Of a stretch of 64,000 nucleotides of DNA, positions 17,379-26,101 are shown in pieces. The stretch covers positions 785,068 to 849,067 of the forward strand of contig NZ_JAJCVJ010000002.1 in the NCBI RefSeq assembly GCF_020567425.1, read 5' to 3'. The first letter of the stretch is position 1. Every line of letters starts with the position of its first letter. The stretch comes from Salinirubrum litoreum (GTDB taxonomy: Archaea; Halobacteriota; Halobacteria; Halobacteriales; Haloferacaceae). Under the pieces are notes generated by a model that saw nothing but the letters and a program-made list of their open reading frames with translations, ran no database searches and was not told the DNA's origin. The translations under genes and the position numbers were made by a program.

Positions 17379-18344
17379 ATGAGCGAACACATCACCACCC
17401 GACGCCGAACACAGGAGACGGAACAGACGACCGAAGACGACGGTCAGCTCCGCTGTCCGGAGTGTAGCGGGAACGTGGTATCGGACGACGAACACGGCGA
17501 GACGGTCTGTGCAGACTGTGGGCTCGTCATCACCGAAGACTCGGTCGACCGCGGCCCGGAGTGGCGCGCGTTCGACTCGAAGGAGAAGGACCAGAAGTCC
17601 CGCGTCGGTGCGCCGACGACGAACACGATGCACGACAAGGGCCTGTCGACCAACATCGACTGGCGCAACAAGGACGCCTACGGCAACTCGCTGGGTGCCC
17701 GCCAGCGCCAGAAGATGCAGCGCCTCCGCAAGTGGAACGAGCGCTTCCGCACCCGCGACTCGAAGGAGCGCAACCTGAAGCAGGCGCTCGGCGAGATCGA
17801 CCGGATGGCCTCCGCGCTCGGTCTGCCGGAGAACGTCCGCGAGACGGCCTCGGTCATCTACCGCCGCGCACTCGACGAGGACCTGCTCCCCGGTCGCTCC
17901 ATCGAGGGCGTCGCCACCTCGTGTGTCTACGCCGCCGCCCGCATGGCCGGCGTCCCGCGCTCGTTAGACGAGATCGCAGACGTGTCCCGCGTCGAGAAGA
18001 GCGAGGTCGCCCGGACCTACCGGTACGTCGTCCGGGAACTCAAACTCGAAGTGAAGCCGGCCGACCCCGAGAGCTACGTGCCGCGCTTCGCCTCCGAACT
18101 CGGTCTCTCCGACGAGTCGGAACACCGCGCCCGCAGTCTCCTGAAGAACGCGAAAGAGCAGGGCGTCCACTCGGGTAAGTCGCCGGTCGGCCTCGCGGCC
18201 GCCGCCGTCTACGCCGCCGCGCTCCTGACGAACGAGAAGACGACGCAGGCCGCCGTCTCGGAGGTCGCGGACATCTCCGAGGTCACGATCCGGAACCGGT
18301 ACCACGAACTGCTCGAAGCCGAGGAAGGCCTCGGGCTGGCCTGA
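17379..18344 (+). CDS. tfb: Transcription initiation factor B (TFB), first paralogue
   Basis: 321 residues from ATG 17379. The zinc ribbon is CPEC (26-29) and CADC (44-47). The B-reader/linker contains GPEWRAFDSKEKDQKSRVG and TTNTMHDKGLSTNIDWRNKD, and two cyclin folds follow ([39 protein letters not shown]). It recruits RNA polymerase to TBP-bound promoters. The frame is open 147 nt further upstream, but homology begins at this ATG. A T-rich stretch with TTTATG at about 17289 may be the promoter. A second paralogue lies at 52494. Confidence 0.95.
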   Translation: MSEHITTRRRTQETEQTTEDDGQLRCPECSGNVVSDDEHGETVCADCGLVITEDSVDRGPEWRAFDSKEKDQKSRVGAPTTNTMHDKGLSTNIDWRNKDAYGNSLGARQRQKMQRLRKWNERFRTRDSKERNLKQALGEIDRMASALGLPENVRETASVIYRRALDEDLLPGRSIEGVATSCVYAAARMAGVPRSLDEIADVSRVEKSEVARTYRYVVRELKLEVKPADPESYVPRFASELGLSDESEHRARSLLKNAKEQGVHSGKSPVGLAAAAVYAAALLTNEKTTQAAVSEVADISEVTIRNRYHELLEAEEGLGLA

Positions 18345-18384
18345 GTCGACCGGCTTTTCCCCGTCGCCCGCCGACTCACGAGCG

Positions 18385-18771
18385 ATGGCCGACCGCACCC
18401 GCCTGCTGTACGGGCTCTTCCTGCTCGTCTCGATCAACGCGCTGTATCTCTGGACCGGCACCAGCCCCGCCGCCGCGCTCCCCTCGCTGATCCAGTATCT
18501 CGCAGTGACGGCCGGCGGCATCCTGCTCGTCGGTGCCGGCACGGAGCGGGTGGTGACGCTCGTCGGCGACCGGGCGAGTCCCCGCCAGTACGTCGGCACG
18601 GCGTGGCTCGCACTCGGCCTCGGCTTCCTCGCGCCCGCCGTCGGCGACCTGCTCGCCGGCGACGGCCTGACGCTCCGGGTCGGCGGTGCGGCGCTGGCCG
18701 GCGGGGCGGCACTGCTCGTCGGCGTCAGCACGCTCGTCGCGCCGGAGCCGGCGACGCGCGACGACGACTGA
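18385..18771 (+). CDS. Four-helix membrane protein, unknown function
   Basis: 128 residues. Four hydrophobic segments: LLYGLFLLVSINALYLW, LIQYLAVTAGGILLVGAG, YVGTAWLALGLGFLAPAVG and GAALAGGAALLVGVSTLVAP, with short polar loops and a short acidic C-terminus. ATG 18385 lies 40 nt after TFB on the same strand, with only a short TTTT run between. No motif identifies a function. The high hydrophobicity and the matching codon use make it a real gene. Confidence 0.65.
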   Translation: MADRTRLLYGLFLLVSINALYLWTGTSPAAALPSLIQYLAVTAGGILLVGAGTERVVTLVGDRASPRQYVGTAWLALGLGFLAPAVGDLLAGDGLTLRVGGAALAGGAALLVGVSTLVAPEPATRDDD

Positions 18772-19169
18772 GTCGGGGCATCGCCGACGAGGCTCGATCT
18801 GCTGGCCGGTACCGGCACCTGGTTCGGTGGTCGGCACGTCGTGGACTCACTCTCACGCGGCGCTCGCTTCGCGCTCGCCGGTGGTCGTTCGTCTGACTGT
18901 CGGCGGTCGTCGTCGACCGGCGGTGGTCGTTCGTCCAGTTGGAGTGTCGCGCGAGCCGGCCGAGAGATAGTTCACACGATTCTACGTGAGAATTTTCTAT
19001 TTCACGAACGTTCGGCACGGGTAGTCGGCCGGTCGTGTCCAATCGGATATAAGGAGTACCTACGTCATATAGGTCGATTACGTCTGTCGATTCCGGGGTT
19101 CCTGTCCAGTGGACGAAACTATCGGCGCTCGGCAAGAATCTGTCTGGGAGACAGCTTTATATACCGTCG
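18772..19169 (+). promoter_or_regulatory. leuA upstream region with two palindromes and TATA-like boxes
   Basis: This 398-bp gap holds no convincing gene. It contains a 15-bp direct repeat CGGTGGTCGTTCGTC (18879-18893, 18921-18935), an inverted repeat ATTCT-ACGTG-AGAAT (18979-18993), the palindrome CGAACGTTCG (19005-19014), and two TATA-like boxes: GATATAAG (19046-19053) and TTTATATA (19156-19163). The AT content rises sharply after 18970. It is the likely control region of the branched-chain amino acid locus. Which box drives leuA is uncertain (see leuA). Confidence 0.5.
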
Positions 19170-20414
19170 GTGGCGTCGGACGAGACACGATGTCATACAA
19201 CGACACGGAGGATTCGTCGGCTACCCCGGCGGATCGAGTTCTTCCAGGGCACACTGGACGCAACTTCTGAGATAGACGCAGTACGGGTTTTCGACACCAC
19301 GCTCCGCGACGGGGAGCAGTCACCACGAACGTCGTTCAGCTACGAGGACAAACGCGAGATAGCGGCAGTGCTGGACGAGATGGGCACCCACGTCATCGAG
19401 GCGGGGTTCCCGGTGAACTCCGACGCGGAGTTCGAGGCGGTGCGCGACATCGCCTCGTCGACCGACACCACCACGTGTGGACTGGCCCGCGTCGTGGACA
19501 AGGACGTAGAGGCGGCCATCGACTCCGGCGTCGAACTCATCCACGTCTTCGCGAGCACGTCCGACGTGCAGATCGAAGACTCGATGCACTCGACCCGCGA
19601 GGAGGTCGTCGAGCGATCCATCCGGGCGGTCGAGCGTGTGAAAGAGTCGGGGGCGACCTGCATGTTCTCCCCGATGGACGCGACGCGGACCGACGAGTCG
19701 TACCTGATCGAGGTGATCGAGGCGGTCAGCGACGCCGGCACCGACTGGATCAACATCCCCGACACCTGCGGGGTGGCGACGCCGACGCGGTTCGGGAAGA
19801 TGGTCCGGACGGTCTGTGACCACACCGACGCCCGCGTGGACGTGCACACCCACGACGACTTCGGGCTGGCCGCCGCGAACGCGCTGGCCGGCTTCGAGGC
19901 CGGGGCGGATCAGGCGCAGGTGTCGGTCAACGGGATCGGCGAACGCGCCGGCAACGCGGCCTACGAGGAGGTCGTCATGGCGGCCGAGTCGATCTACGGG
20001 GTCGACACCGGCATCGACACGACCCGGATCACCGAACTCTCCCGACTGGTCGAGGACCGCTCGGAGATGCCCGTGCCGGCGAACAAGCCGGTCGTGGGGA
20101 AGAACGCCTTCTCTCACGAGTCGGGTATCCACGCCGCCGGGGTCATCGAGAACTCCGACACCTTCGAGCCGGGCGTGATGACGCCCGAGATGGTCGGCGC
20201 GACACGCGAGTTCGTGCTGGGCAAACACACCGGGACGAACTCGGTCCGGAAGCGACTGGAGGACGCCGGCTACTCGCCGACCGACAGCGAGGTCCGCACC
20301 GTCACGCGACGCGTGAAGGACTTCGGTGCGGAGAAACAGCGAGTGACGATGAGCGAACTGGAGCGGTTCGCCCGCGAGGTCGGCATCGAGCGGCGCGAGG
20401 AGGTACGGGCCTGA
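19170..20414 (+). CDS. leuA: LeuA-family 2-isopropylmalate or (R)-citramalate synthase
   Basis: 414 residues. VFDTTLRDGEQSPRTSF is the signature of the homocitrate/isopropylmalate/citramalate synthase family; HTHDDFGLAAANALAGFEAGADQAQVSVNGIGERAGN and NAFSHESGIHAAGV complete the metal and acyl-CoA site. It condenses acetyl-CoA with 2-oxoisovalerate (leucine) or pyruvate (isoleucine); sequence alone does not separate the two. The C-terminal LeuA regulatory domain is absent or very short. GTG 19170 is the only in-frame start before the conserved RRIEFFQGTL, yet it lies only 7 nt after TTTATATA, so the start is uncertain; a different-frame ATG at 19190 fits that promoter better. Confidence 0.88.
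   Translation: MASDETRCHTTTRRIRRLPRRIEFFQGTLDATSEIDAVRVFDTTLRDGEQSPRTSFSYEDKREIAAVLDEMGTHVIEAGFPVNSDAEFEAVRDIASSTDTTTCGLARVVDKDVEAAIDSGVELIHVFASTSDVQIEDSMHSTREEVVERSIRAVERVKESGATCMFSPMDATRTDESYLIEVIEAVSDAGTDWINIPDTCGVATPTRFGKMVRTVCDHTDARVDVHTHDDFGLAAANALAGFEAGADQAQVSVNGIGERAGNAAYEEVVMAAESIYGVDTGIDTTRITELSRLVEDRSEMPVPANKPVVGKNAFSHESGIHAAGVIENSDTFEPGVMTPEMVGATREFVLGKHTGTNSVRKRLEDAGYSPTDSEVRTVTRRVKDFGAEKQRVTMSELERFAREVGIERREEVRA
19190..19270 (+). CDS. 26-codon ORF overlapping leuA start in another frame
   Basis: ATG 19190 lies about 27-30 nt after the TTTATATA box, the normal spacing for a leaderless haloarchaeal gene. It opens a 26-residue ORF (MSYNDTEDSSATPADRVLPG, then HTGRNF) ending at TGA 19268-19270. 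It overlaps the leuA reading frame, offset by one base. It may be a leader ORF, the true leuA start followed by a +1 shift, or the sign of a one-base sequencing indel. It is not rich in branched-chain codons. Confidence 0.3.
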   Translation: MSYNDTEDSSATPADRVLPGHTGRNF

Positions 20415-20497
20415 CCGATGCCCGCTCCGGACGCCCCGCGCCGACAGCCACCGCTGAACGACCACGCCCCGAGCAACGTTTGCACGGCGCGAAACGG

Positions 20498-20530
20498 TTA
20501 TGACGGTTCGGTGTTCAGAGGTGCATACGA
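20498..20530 (+). promoter_or_regulatory. Promoter of the ilvB leader transcript
   Basis: GTTATGAC (TATA-like core at about 20497-20503) is preceded by a purine-rich BRE-like GCGAAAC. The distance to ATG 20530 is about 30 nt, which predicts transcription starting at or within a few bases of the leader ORF. Spacing is read from sequence; activity is inferred. Confidence 0.5.
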
Positions 20531-20610
20531 TGCGGGGACACGACGCACTCGACGCTCGCCCGACCGCGAGCGGCGTCGTCGTCCGGACGATCATCGTAGG
20601 GGCCGCCTAG
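20530..20610 (+). CDS. ilvB leader peptide (candidate branched-chain attenuator)
   Basis: A 26-codon ORF, ATG 20530 to TAG 20608-20610, too short for usual gene calls. It ends GVVVRTIIVGAA: six branched-chain codons (three Val, then Ile, Ile, Val) within nine. The ORF lies 149 nt upstream of ilvB, the acetolactate synthase gene, and its own promoter fits leaderless transcription. An upstream imperfect hairpin (20549-20578, CGACGCTCGC with GCGAGC-GGC-GTCG) reaches the first Val codon. A perfect hairpin (20596-20617) covers the last codons and the stop. This is the layout of bacterial ilv/leu leader peptides, where ribosome stalling on scarce Val/Ile charging controls downstream expression. The mechanism in an archaeon is inferred. 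Confidence 0.6.
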   Translation: MRGHDALDARPTASGVVVRTIIVGAA

Positions 20611-20617
20611 CCCCTAC
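20596..20617 (+). promoter_or_regulatory. Hairpin over the end of the ilvB leader ORF
   Basis: GTAGGGGC (20596-20603) pairs perfectly with GCCCCTAC (20610-20617) across a six-base loop, giving an 8-bp GC-rich stem. It spans the last Val codon, Gly-Ala-Ala and the stop codon, so an elongating or stalled ribosome would control its folding. No long U-run follows, so a classical bacterial terminator is not evident; it may act on translation or polymerase pausing instead. Confidence 0.55.
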
Positions 20618-20675
20618 AGCACCATTCTCCGTCGCGTCCGTACCGATTTCGACCAGCCACGCAGTCGCCAGACCA

Positions 20676-20762
20676 ATGCCACACGACACAGCCACACCGA
20701 CCGAGACCGGTTCTCACCGACCGGCACCGACAGAACAGCATCGACCGGAGGCCAGCCGATGA
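20676..20762 (+). CDS. 28-codon ORF overlapping ilvB start
   Basis: ATG 20676 opens a Thr/Pro/His-rich 28-residue ORF (MPHDTATPTETG to PEASR) whose TGA (20760-20762) overlaps the ilvB ATG (20759) as ATGA. It could couple ilvB translation to upstream events. The sequence has no recognisable fold. The overlap is exact, but translation is unproven. Confidence 0.3.
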   Translation: MPHDTATPTETGSHRPAPTEQHRPEASR

Positions 20763-22579
20763 GCGAACGAGCGACCCCCGAAGCGACCGACGAGAGTTCG
20801 GCCGAGCAGGCCGACGGGACCGCCGACGCTCCGACCGAGACGACGGCGACCGCCGACCAGACACCCGAGGAACGGGCCGCCGACCGGCCCGTGACGACCG
20901 GCGCGGAGTCGGTCATCCGGGCGCTGGAGAACGCCGGTGCCGAGGCGGCCTTCGGCGTGCAGGGCGGGGCGATCATGCCCGTCTACGACGCGCTGTACCA
21001 CTCCGACTCCATCCGCCACGTGACGATGGCCCACGAGCAGGGGGCGGCCCACGCGGCCGACGCCTACGGGGTCGTCGCAGGCGTGCCGGGCGTCTGTCTC
21101 GCCACGTCGGGGCCGGGCGCGACGAACCTCGTCACCGGCATCGCCGACGCCGACATGGACTCCGACGCGATGCTCGCGTTGACCGGACAGGTGCCGAGCG
21201 ACATGGTCGGCTCCGACGCCTTCCAGGAGACGGACACCACCGGCGTCACCGCGCCGATCACGAAGCACAACTACTTCGCCGACGACCCAGACACGGCCGG
21301 GGACATGGTCGGCGAGGCGTTCGCCCTCTCGGAAGCAGGACGGCCGGGCCCGACGCTCGTCGACCTGCCGAAGAACGCGACGCTCGGCGAGACCGACCGC
21401 GAACCGGGGCCGGCGACGACGCCGAAGAACTACAACCCGGAGACGGAAGCGACGGCCGAGGCGGTCGACGCGGCCGCCCGGGCCATCGAGTCGGCCGACA
21501 AACCGCTGCTGCTGTTCGGCGGCGGCGTCGTGAAGGGCGACGCGACCGAGACCGCCCGGCAGTTCGCCGTCGACCACGGGATTCCGGTGGCGACGACGAT
21601 GCCGGCGATCGGTTCCATGCCGGAGGACCACGACCTCTGTCTGTCGTGGGCCGGGATGCACGGCACCGGCTACGCGAACATGGCGATCACGCACACCGAC
21701 TGCCTGATCGCCGTGGGCTGTCGGTTCGACGACCGCCTGACCGGCGGCGTCGACACCTTCGCGCCCGAAGCCGAGGTCGTCCACGTCGACATCGACCCGG
21801 CCGAGATCAGCAAGAACGTCCACGCGGACTACCCGCTGATCGGCGACGCCGGGACGGTGCTCGAACAGGTCGACGCCGAACTCGCACACTCGCCGGACGC
21901 GACCGAGTGGCGCGAGCAGTGTCGCCAGTGGAAGGAGGACTACCCGATGGACTACGCGACGCCCGAGGACGAACCCCTGAAACCGCAGTTCGTCGTCGAG
22001 TGTCTGGACGCCGCGACCGGGGACGACGCCATCGTGACGACCGGCGTCGGCCAGCACCAGATGTGGGCCGGCCAGTACTGGACCTTCCGCGAGCCGCGCA
22101 CGTGGGTCTCCAGTCACGGACTGGGGACGATGGGGTACGGTCTCCCTGCGGCAATCGGTGCACGACTGGCCGCGGACGACGACCAGGAGGTCGTCTGCAT
22201 CGACGGCGACGGCTCGTTCCTGATGACGATGCAGGAACTGTCGGTCGCGGTGCGCGAGGAGTTGGACATCACGGTCGCCGTCCTGAACAACGAGTACATC
22301 GGGATGGTCCGACAGTGGCAGGACGCCTTCTTCGAGCGCCGGCGCATGGCCGCCGAGTACAACTGGGTGCCCGAGTTCGACAAACTCGCGGAGGCGTTCG
22401 GCGCACGCGGCTGGCGCGTCGACGAGTACGACCAGGTCGCCGACGCCATCGAGGAGGCGGTCGCCTACGACGGTCCCTCGGTGATCGACTTCCACGTCGA
22501 CCCCGAGACGAACGTCTACCCGATGGTCGCATCTGGCGGCGCGAACGGGCAGTTCGCCCTCACGGAGGACCAGCTATGA
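20759..22579 (+). CDS. ilvB: Acetolactate synthase large (catalytic) subunit
   Basis: 606 residues. A ~45-residue acidic Ser/Thr/Ala N-terminal extension precedes the ThDP-enzyme core: GVQGGAIMPVYDALY, the catalytic Glu in AHEQGAAHAADAYG (about E93), ATSGPGATNLVTG, the FAD/ADP-binding middle, and the ThDP motif GDGSFLMTMQELSVA...NN (about 481-510). It condenses two pyruvates, or pyruvate with 2-oxobutyrate, in the first common step to Val/Leu/Ile. It overlaps ilvN by ATGA. Expression is probably set by the leader ORF and hairpin upstream. Confidence 0.95.
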   Translation: MSERATPEATDESSAEQADGTADAPTETTATADQTPEERAADRPVTTGAESVIRALENAGAEAAFGVQGGAIMPVYDALYHSDSIRHVTMAHEQGAAHAADAYGVVAGVPGVCLATSGPGATNLVTGIADADMDSDAMLALTGQVPSDMVGSDAFQETDTTGVTAPITKHNYFADDPDTAGDMVGEAFALSEAGRPGPTLVDLPKNATLGETDREPGPATTPKNYNPETEATAEAVDAAARAIESADKPLLLFGGGVVKGDATETARQFAVDHGIPVATTMPAIGSMPEDHDLCLSWAGMHGTGYANMAITHTDCLIAVGCRFDDRLTGGVDTFAPEAEVVHVDIDPAEISKNVHADYPLIGDAGTVLEQVDAELAHSPDATEWREQCRQWKEDYPMDYATPEDEPLKPQFVVECLDAATGDDAIVTTGVGQHQMWAGQYWTFREPRTWVSSHGLGTMGYGLPAAIGARLAADDDQEVVCIDGDGSFLMTMQELSVAVREELDITVAVLNNEYIGMVRQWQDAFFERRRMAAEYNWVPEFDKLAEAFGARGWRVDEYDQVADAIEEAVAYDGPSVIDFHVDPETNVYPMVASGGANGQFALTEDQL

Positions 22580-23256
22580 GTAGCGACGAGACACCCGCGA
22601 GCGGTGGCGAGTCACTCGACGCACCACGGCAGTCCGACGACGCACCCAGAAACGGCCTGTCGGGACCGGCACCCGAGGAACGACCCCACCCGACCGGCCG
22701 GCGAAACAGTCAGGGCATCCGGATCGACCCCGAGGTGGAGGCGGAACCGAAGACCCGCAGAACCGTCCTCTCGACGCTGGTCGACCACGAACCCGGCGTG
22801 CTGGCGGCGGTGTCGGGGCTGTTCCGGCGGCGACAGTTCAACATCGAGAGCCTGACCGTCGGGCCGACCGAGGACGACGACTACGCCCGGATGACGATCG
22901 TCATCGAGGAGTCGGACCCGGGCATCGAACAGGCGAAGAAGCAACTCGAGAAGCTGGTGCCGGTCATCGCCGTCACGGAACTCGACCCCGACGCGATCCG
23001 GCGCGAACTCGCGCTGATCAAGGTCGACGCGGAGCACCCGGACAAGGTGCAAGCGGTCGCGGAGATGTACGACGGGAAGGCGGTCGACGCCTGCTCGGAG
23101 ACGGTGACGGTCGAGATCACCGGGAGCAGACAGAAGGTCGAGACGGCGGTCGAGGCGTTCGAGCGGTTCGAGATCCGCGAGATCGTCCGGACCGGCACGA
23201 CCGCACTGGAGCGCGGCGCACGCGAGACGGCGGACAGCACACTGGCAGACGACTGA
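22576..23256 (+). CDS. ilvN: Acetolactate synthase small (regulatory) subunit
   Basis: 226 residues from ATG 22576 (ATGA overlap with ilvB). A ~60-residue polar N-terminal tail precedes an ACT domain beginning [20 protein letters not shown] with [13 protein letters not shown], and then the C-terminal ILVN domain ([28 protein letters not shown]). It binds valine to feedback-inhibit IlvB and stabilises the holoenzyme. The N-terminal extension is longer than in bacteria and is typical of haloarchaeal acidic tails. Confidence 0.93.
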   Translation: MSSDETPASGGESLDAPRQSDDAPRNGLSGPAPEERPHPTGRRNSQGIRIDPEVEAEPKTRRTVLSTLVDHEPGVLAAVSGLFRRRQFNIESLTVGPTEDDDYARMTIVIEESDPGIEQAKKQLEKLVPVIAVTELDPDAIRRELALIKVDAEHPDKVQAVAEMYDGKAVDACSETVTVEITGSRQKVETAVEAFERFEIREIVRTGTTALERGARETADSTLADD

Positions 23257-23282
23257 CGAGAGACCGACGACACTACCAAACG

Positions 23283-24332
23283 ATGACAGACGACTTCACC
23301 ACGACGGTATACTACGACGACGACGCGGATCGCTCACAGATCGACGACGAGACGGTTGCCGTGCTCGGCTACGGCAGTCAGGGCCACGCCCACGCACAGA
23401 ACCTCGCGGACAGCGGGGTGGACGTGGTCGTCGGCCTCCGGGAGGGGTCCTCCTCGCGGGCCGCCGCCGAGGCGGACGGTCTCGCGGTGGCGACCCCGGC
23501 CGAGGCCGCCGAGGCCGCCGACGTCGTCTCGATGCTGGTCCCCGACACGGTCCAGCCGGCGGTGTTCGAGCAGATCCGTGACGGGCTGGACGCGGGCGAC
23601 ACGCTCCAGTTCGCACACGGGTTCAACATCCACTACAACCAGATCCAGCCGCCGGCGGACGTGAACGTCACGATGGTCGCGCCGAAGTCGCCCGGCCACC
23701 TCGTGCGCCGGAACTACGAGAGCGGCGAGGGGACGCCGGGCCTGATCGCGGTCTACCAGGACGAGACCGGGACCGCGAAGGAGCAGGCGCTGGCGTACGC
23801 CCACGCCATCGGCTGTACCCGCGCCGGGGTCATCCAGACCTCGTTCCGCGAGGAGACCGAGACGGACCTGTTCGGCGAGCAGGCGGTGCTCTGTGGCGGC
23901 GTGACCGCCCTCATCAAGCAGGGCTACGAGACGCTCGTCGACGCCGGCTACTCCCCGGAGATGGCCTACTTCGAGTGTCTCAACGAGATGAAGCTGATCG
24001 TCGACCTGATGTACGAGGGCGGGCTCGGCGAGATGTGGGATTCGGTGTCGGACACGGCCGAGTACGGCGGCCTGACGCAGGGGTCGGTCGTCGTCGACGA
24101 GCACGCCCGCGAGAACATGGAGCAGGTCTTGGAGGAAGTGCAGGACGGCACCTTCGCCCGGAACTGGATCACCGAGAACCAGGCCGGCCGGCCGAGCTAC
24201 ACCCAGCTTCGCCACGCGGAGAAGAACCACGAGATCGAGGAGGTCGGCGCACGCCTGCGCGACCTGTTCGCGTGGGCCGAGGACGAGGACGCGACCGAAG
24301 ACGACAAACAGCGAGTGAACGCAGATGACTGA
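23283..24332 (+). CDS. ilvC: Ketol-acid reductoisomerase
   Basis: 349 residues. [21 protein letters not shown] is the NAD(P)H-binding site; [25 protein letters not shown] and [39 protein letters not shown] carry the metal-binding Asp/Glu. It converts acetolactate to dihydroxyisovalerate. The ~25-residue C-terminal acidic tail is halophilic. It begins 26 nt after ilvN and overlaps the next small gene by 8 nt. Dihydroxyacid dehydratase (ilvD) and the transaminase are not in the window. Confidence 0.96.
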   Translation: MTDDFTTTVYYDDDADRSQIDDETVAVLGYGSQGHAHAQNLADSGVDVVVGLREGSSSRAAAEADGLAVATPAEAAEAADVVSMLVPDTVQPAVFEQIRDGLDAGDTLQFAHGFNIHYNQIQPPADVNVTMVAPKSPGHLVRRNYESGEGTPGLIAVYQDETGTAKEQALAYAHAIGCTRAGVIQTSFREETETDLFGEQAVLCGGVTALIKQGYETLVDAGYSPEMAYFECLNEMKLIVDLMYEGGLGEMWDSVSDTAEYGGLTQGSVVVDEHARENMEQVLEEVQDGTFARNWITENQAGRPSYTQLRHAEKNHEIEEVGARLRDLFAWAEDEDATEDDKQRVNADD

Positions 24333-24687
24333 GGAAACGGCAGCACAGACGGGAGAGACAGAGGGACAGCACGAGAGCGAGCGAGCGAAGATGACAGACG
24401 ACCGGCAAGAGGCCGGGCGTCAGACGATGAAGAACGTGAGCCACACCAACCCGAACACGGGCGAGACGTTCGGCACCGTCTACCGGCGCGGACCGGCGGT
24501 CGCCGACGGTGGCTCGACCGACGCTCGCGGCACCGACGCGGACCCGGCCGCAGAGACGGACGAGACCGACGACCGCGAGCCGATGCGCGAGGTGGACCAC
24601 ACCCCGCGCGACGGCGACGGCGCGAACGAGGTCTGGGAGCGCGGCGAGGAGGACGTCCCCGAAGACGTCGGTGATGTAGATGAGTGA
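24325..24687 (+). CDS. Orphan 120-aa protein embedded in the ilv-leu operon
   Basis: 120 residues, ATG 24325 overlapping the end of ilvC by 8 nt and its stop overlapping leuC (ATG 24680) by 8 nt, so it is translationally embedded in the operon. A conserved-looking patch, [20 protein letters not shown] (about 35-54), is followed by long acidic low-complexity sequence and a second patch [11 protein letters not shown]...NEVWERGE. The two patches look like a repeated motif (xVxHTxxxG...) in a disordered protein. I do not recognise a family with known function. Its position argues for a role in branched-chain synthesis, for example as an assembly or regulatory factor. Confidence 0.7.
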   Translation: MTEETAAQTGETEGQHESERAKMTDDRQEAGRQTMKNVSHTNPNTGETFGTVYRRGPAVADGGSTDARGTDADPAAETDETDDREPMREVDHTPRDGDGANEVWERGEEDVPEDVGDVDE

Positions 24688-26101
24688 GGGCACGCTCTAC
24701 GACAAGGTGTGGGACGAACACACGGTGACGGAGTTGCCGACGGGACAGACCCAGCTCTTCGTCGGCCTCCACCTCATCCACGAGGTGACGAGTCCGCAGG
24801 CGTTCGGGATGCTCCGCGAGCGCGACATGGAGGTCGCGTACCCCGAACTCACCCACGCGACGGTGGACCACATCGTCCCGACGGCGGACCAGTCTCGTCC
24901 CTACGGCGACGACGACGCCGAAGCGATGATGGCCGAGTTGGAGGAGAACGTCCGCGAGGCCGGTATCAACTTCTCGGACCCGACGACGGGCGACCAGGGC
25001 ATCGTCCACGTCATCGGGCCAGAGCAGGGGATCACCCAGCCCGGAAAGACCATCGTCTGTGGTGACAGTCACACCTCGACGCACGGTGCGTTCGGCGCAC
25101 TGGCCTTCGGTATCGGGACGAGCCAGATCCGCGACGTGCTCGCGACTGGCTGTATCGCCTTCGAGAAACAGCAGGTGCGCAAGATCGAGATCACCGGCGA
25201 ACTCGGCGACTGCGTCGAGGCGAAAGACGTCATCCTCGAGATCATCCGCCGCCTCGGAACCGACGGCGGCGTCGGCTACGTCTACGAGTACGCCGGCGAA
25301 GCCATCGAGAACCTCGACATGGAGGGGCGGATGAGTATCTGTAACATGTCCATCGAGGGCGGCGCTCGCGCGGGGTACGTCAACCCCGACGAGACCACCT
25401 ACGAGTGGCTCGCAGAGACCGACGAGTTCGCCGACGACCCGGAGAAGTTCGAGCGACTCAAACCGTACTGGGAGTCCATCCGCTCCGACGAGGACGCCGA
25501 GTACGACGACGTCGTCACCATCGACGGCAGCGAACTGGAACCGGTCGTCACGTGGGGCACCACGCCCGGACAGGGTGTCGGTATCACCCAACCCATCCCG
25601 GCCCCGGAGGACCTGCCTGAAGACAAGCGAGACACCGCCCGGCGTGCACAGGAGCACATGCGCGTCACGCCCGGCGAGACGATGGAGGGCTACGAGATCG
25701 ACGTCGCCTTCCTCGGGTCGTGTACCAACGCGCGACTCGCCGACTTGCGGCGTGCCGCCGACCTCGTGGAGGGCCGGCAGGTGGCCGACGGCGTCCGCGC
25801 GATGGTCGTCCCCGGCAGTCAGCGTGTCCAGCAGCAGGCCGAAGCGGAGGGACTGAAAGACGTCTTCGAGGACGCCGGCTTCACGTGGCGCAACGCCGGT
25901 TGTTCGATGTGTCTCGGGATGAACGAGGACCAACTCGAAGGCGACGAAGCCTGTGCGTCCTCGTCGAACCGGAACTTCATCGGTCGGCAGGGGTCGAAAG
26001 ACGGCCGCACCGTCCTGATGAACCCGCGGATGGTCGCCGCCGCGGCCGTCGAAGGCCACGTGACAGACGTGCGCGAACTGAAGGAGGTGAACGTCGCATG
26101 A
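24680..26101 (+). CDS. leuC: 3-isopropylmalate dehydratase large subunit
   Basis: 473 residues. The aconitase-family Fe-S ligands are Cys348 (GSCTNARL) and Cys408/Cys411 (CSMCLGMN); other landmarks are [30 protein letters not shown] and [10 protein letters not shown]. It isomerises 2- to 3-isopropylmalate with LeuD, and in the pyruvate pathway can act on citramalate. Stop and start overlap LeuD by ATGA (26098). An acidic insertion near 235-265 is halophile-typical. Confidence 0.95.
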   Translation: MSEGTLYDKVWDEHTVTELPTGQTQLFVGLHLIHEVTSPQAFGMLRERDMEVAYPELTHATVDHIVPTADQSRPYGDDDAEAMMAELEENVREAGINFSDPTTGDQGIVHVIGPEQGITQPGKTIVCGDSHTSTHGAFGALAFGIGTSQIRDVLATGCIAFEKQQVRKIEITGELGDCVEAKDVILEIIRRLGTDGGVGYVYEYAGEAIENLDMEGRMSICNMSIEGGARAGYVNPDETTYEWLAETDEFADDPEKFERLKPYWESIRSDEDAEYDDVVTIDGSELEPVVTWGTTPGQGVGITQPIPAPEDLPEDKRDTARRAQEHMRVTPGETMEGYEIDVAFLGSCTNARLADLRRAADLVEGRQVADGVRAMVVPGSQRVQQQAEAEGLKDVFEDAGFTWRNAGCSMCLGMNEDQLEGDEACASSSNRNFIGRQGSKDGRTVLMNPRMVAAAAVEGHVTDVRELKEVNVA

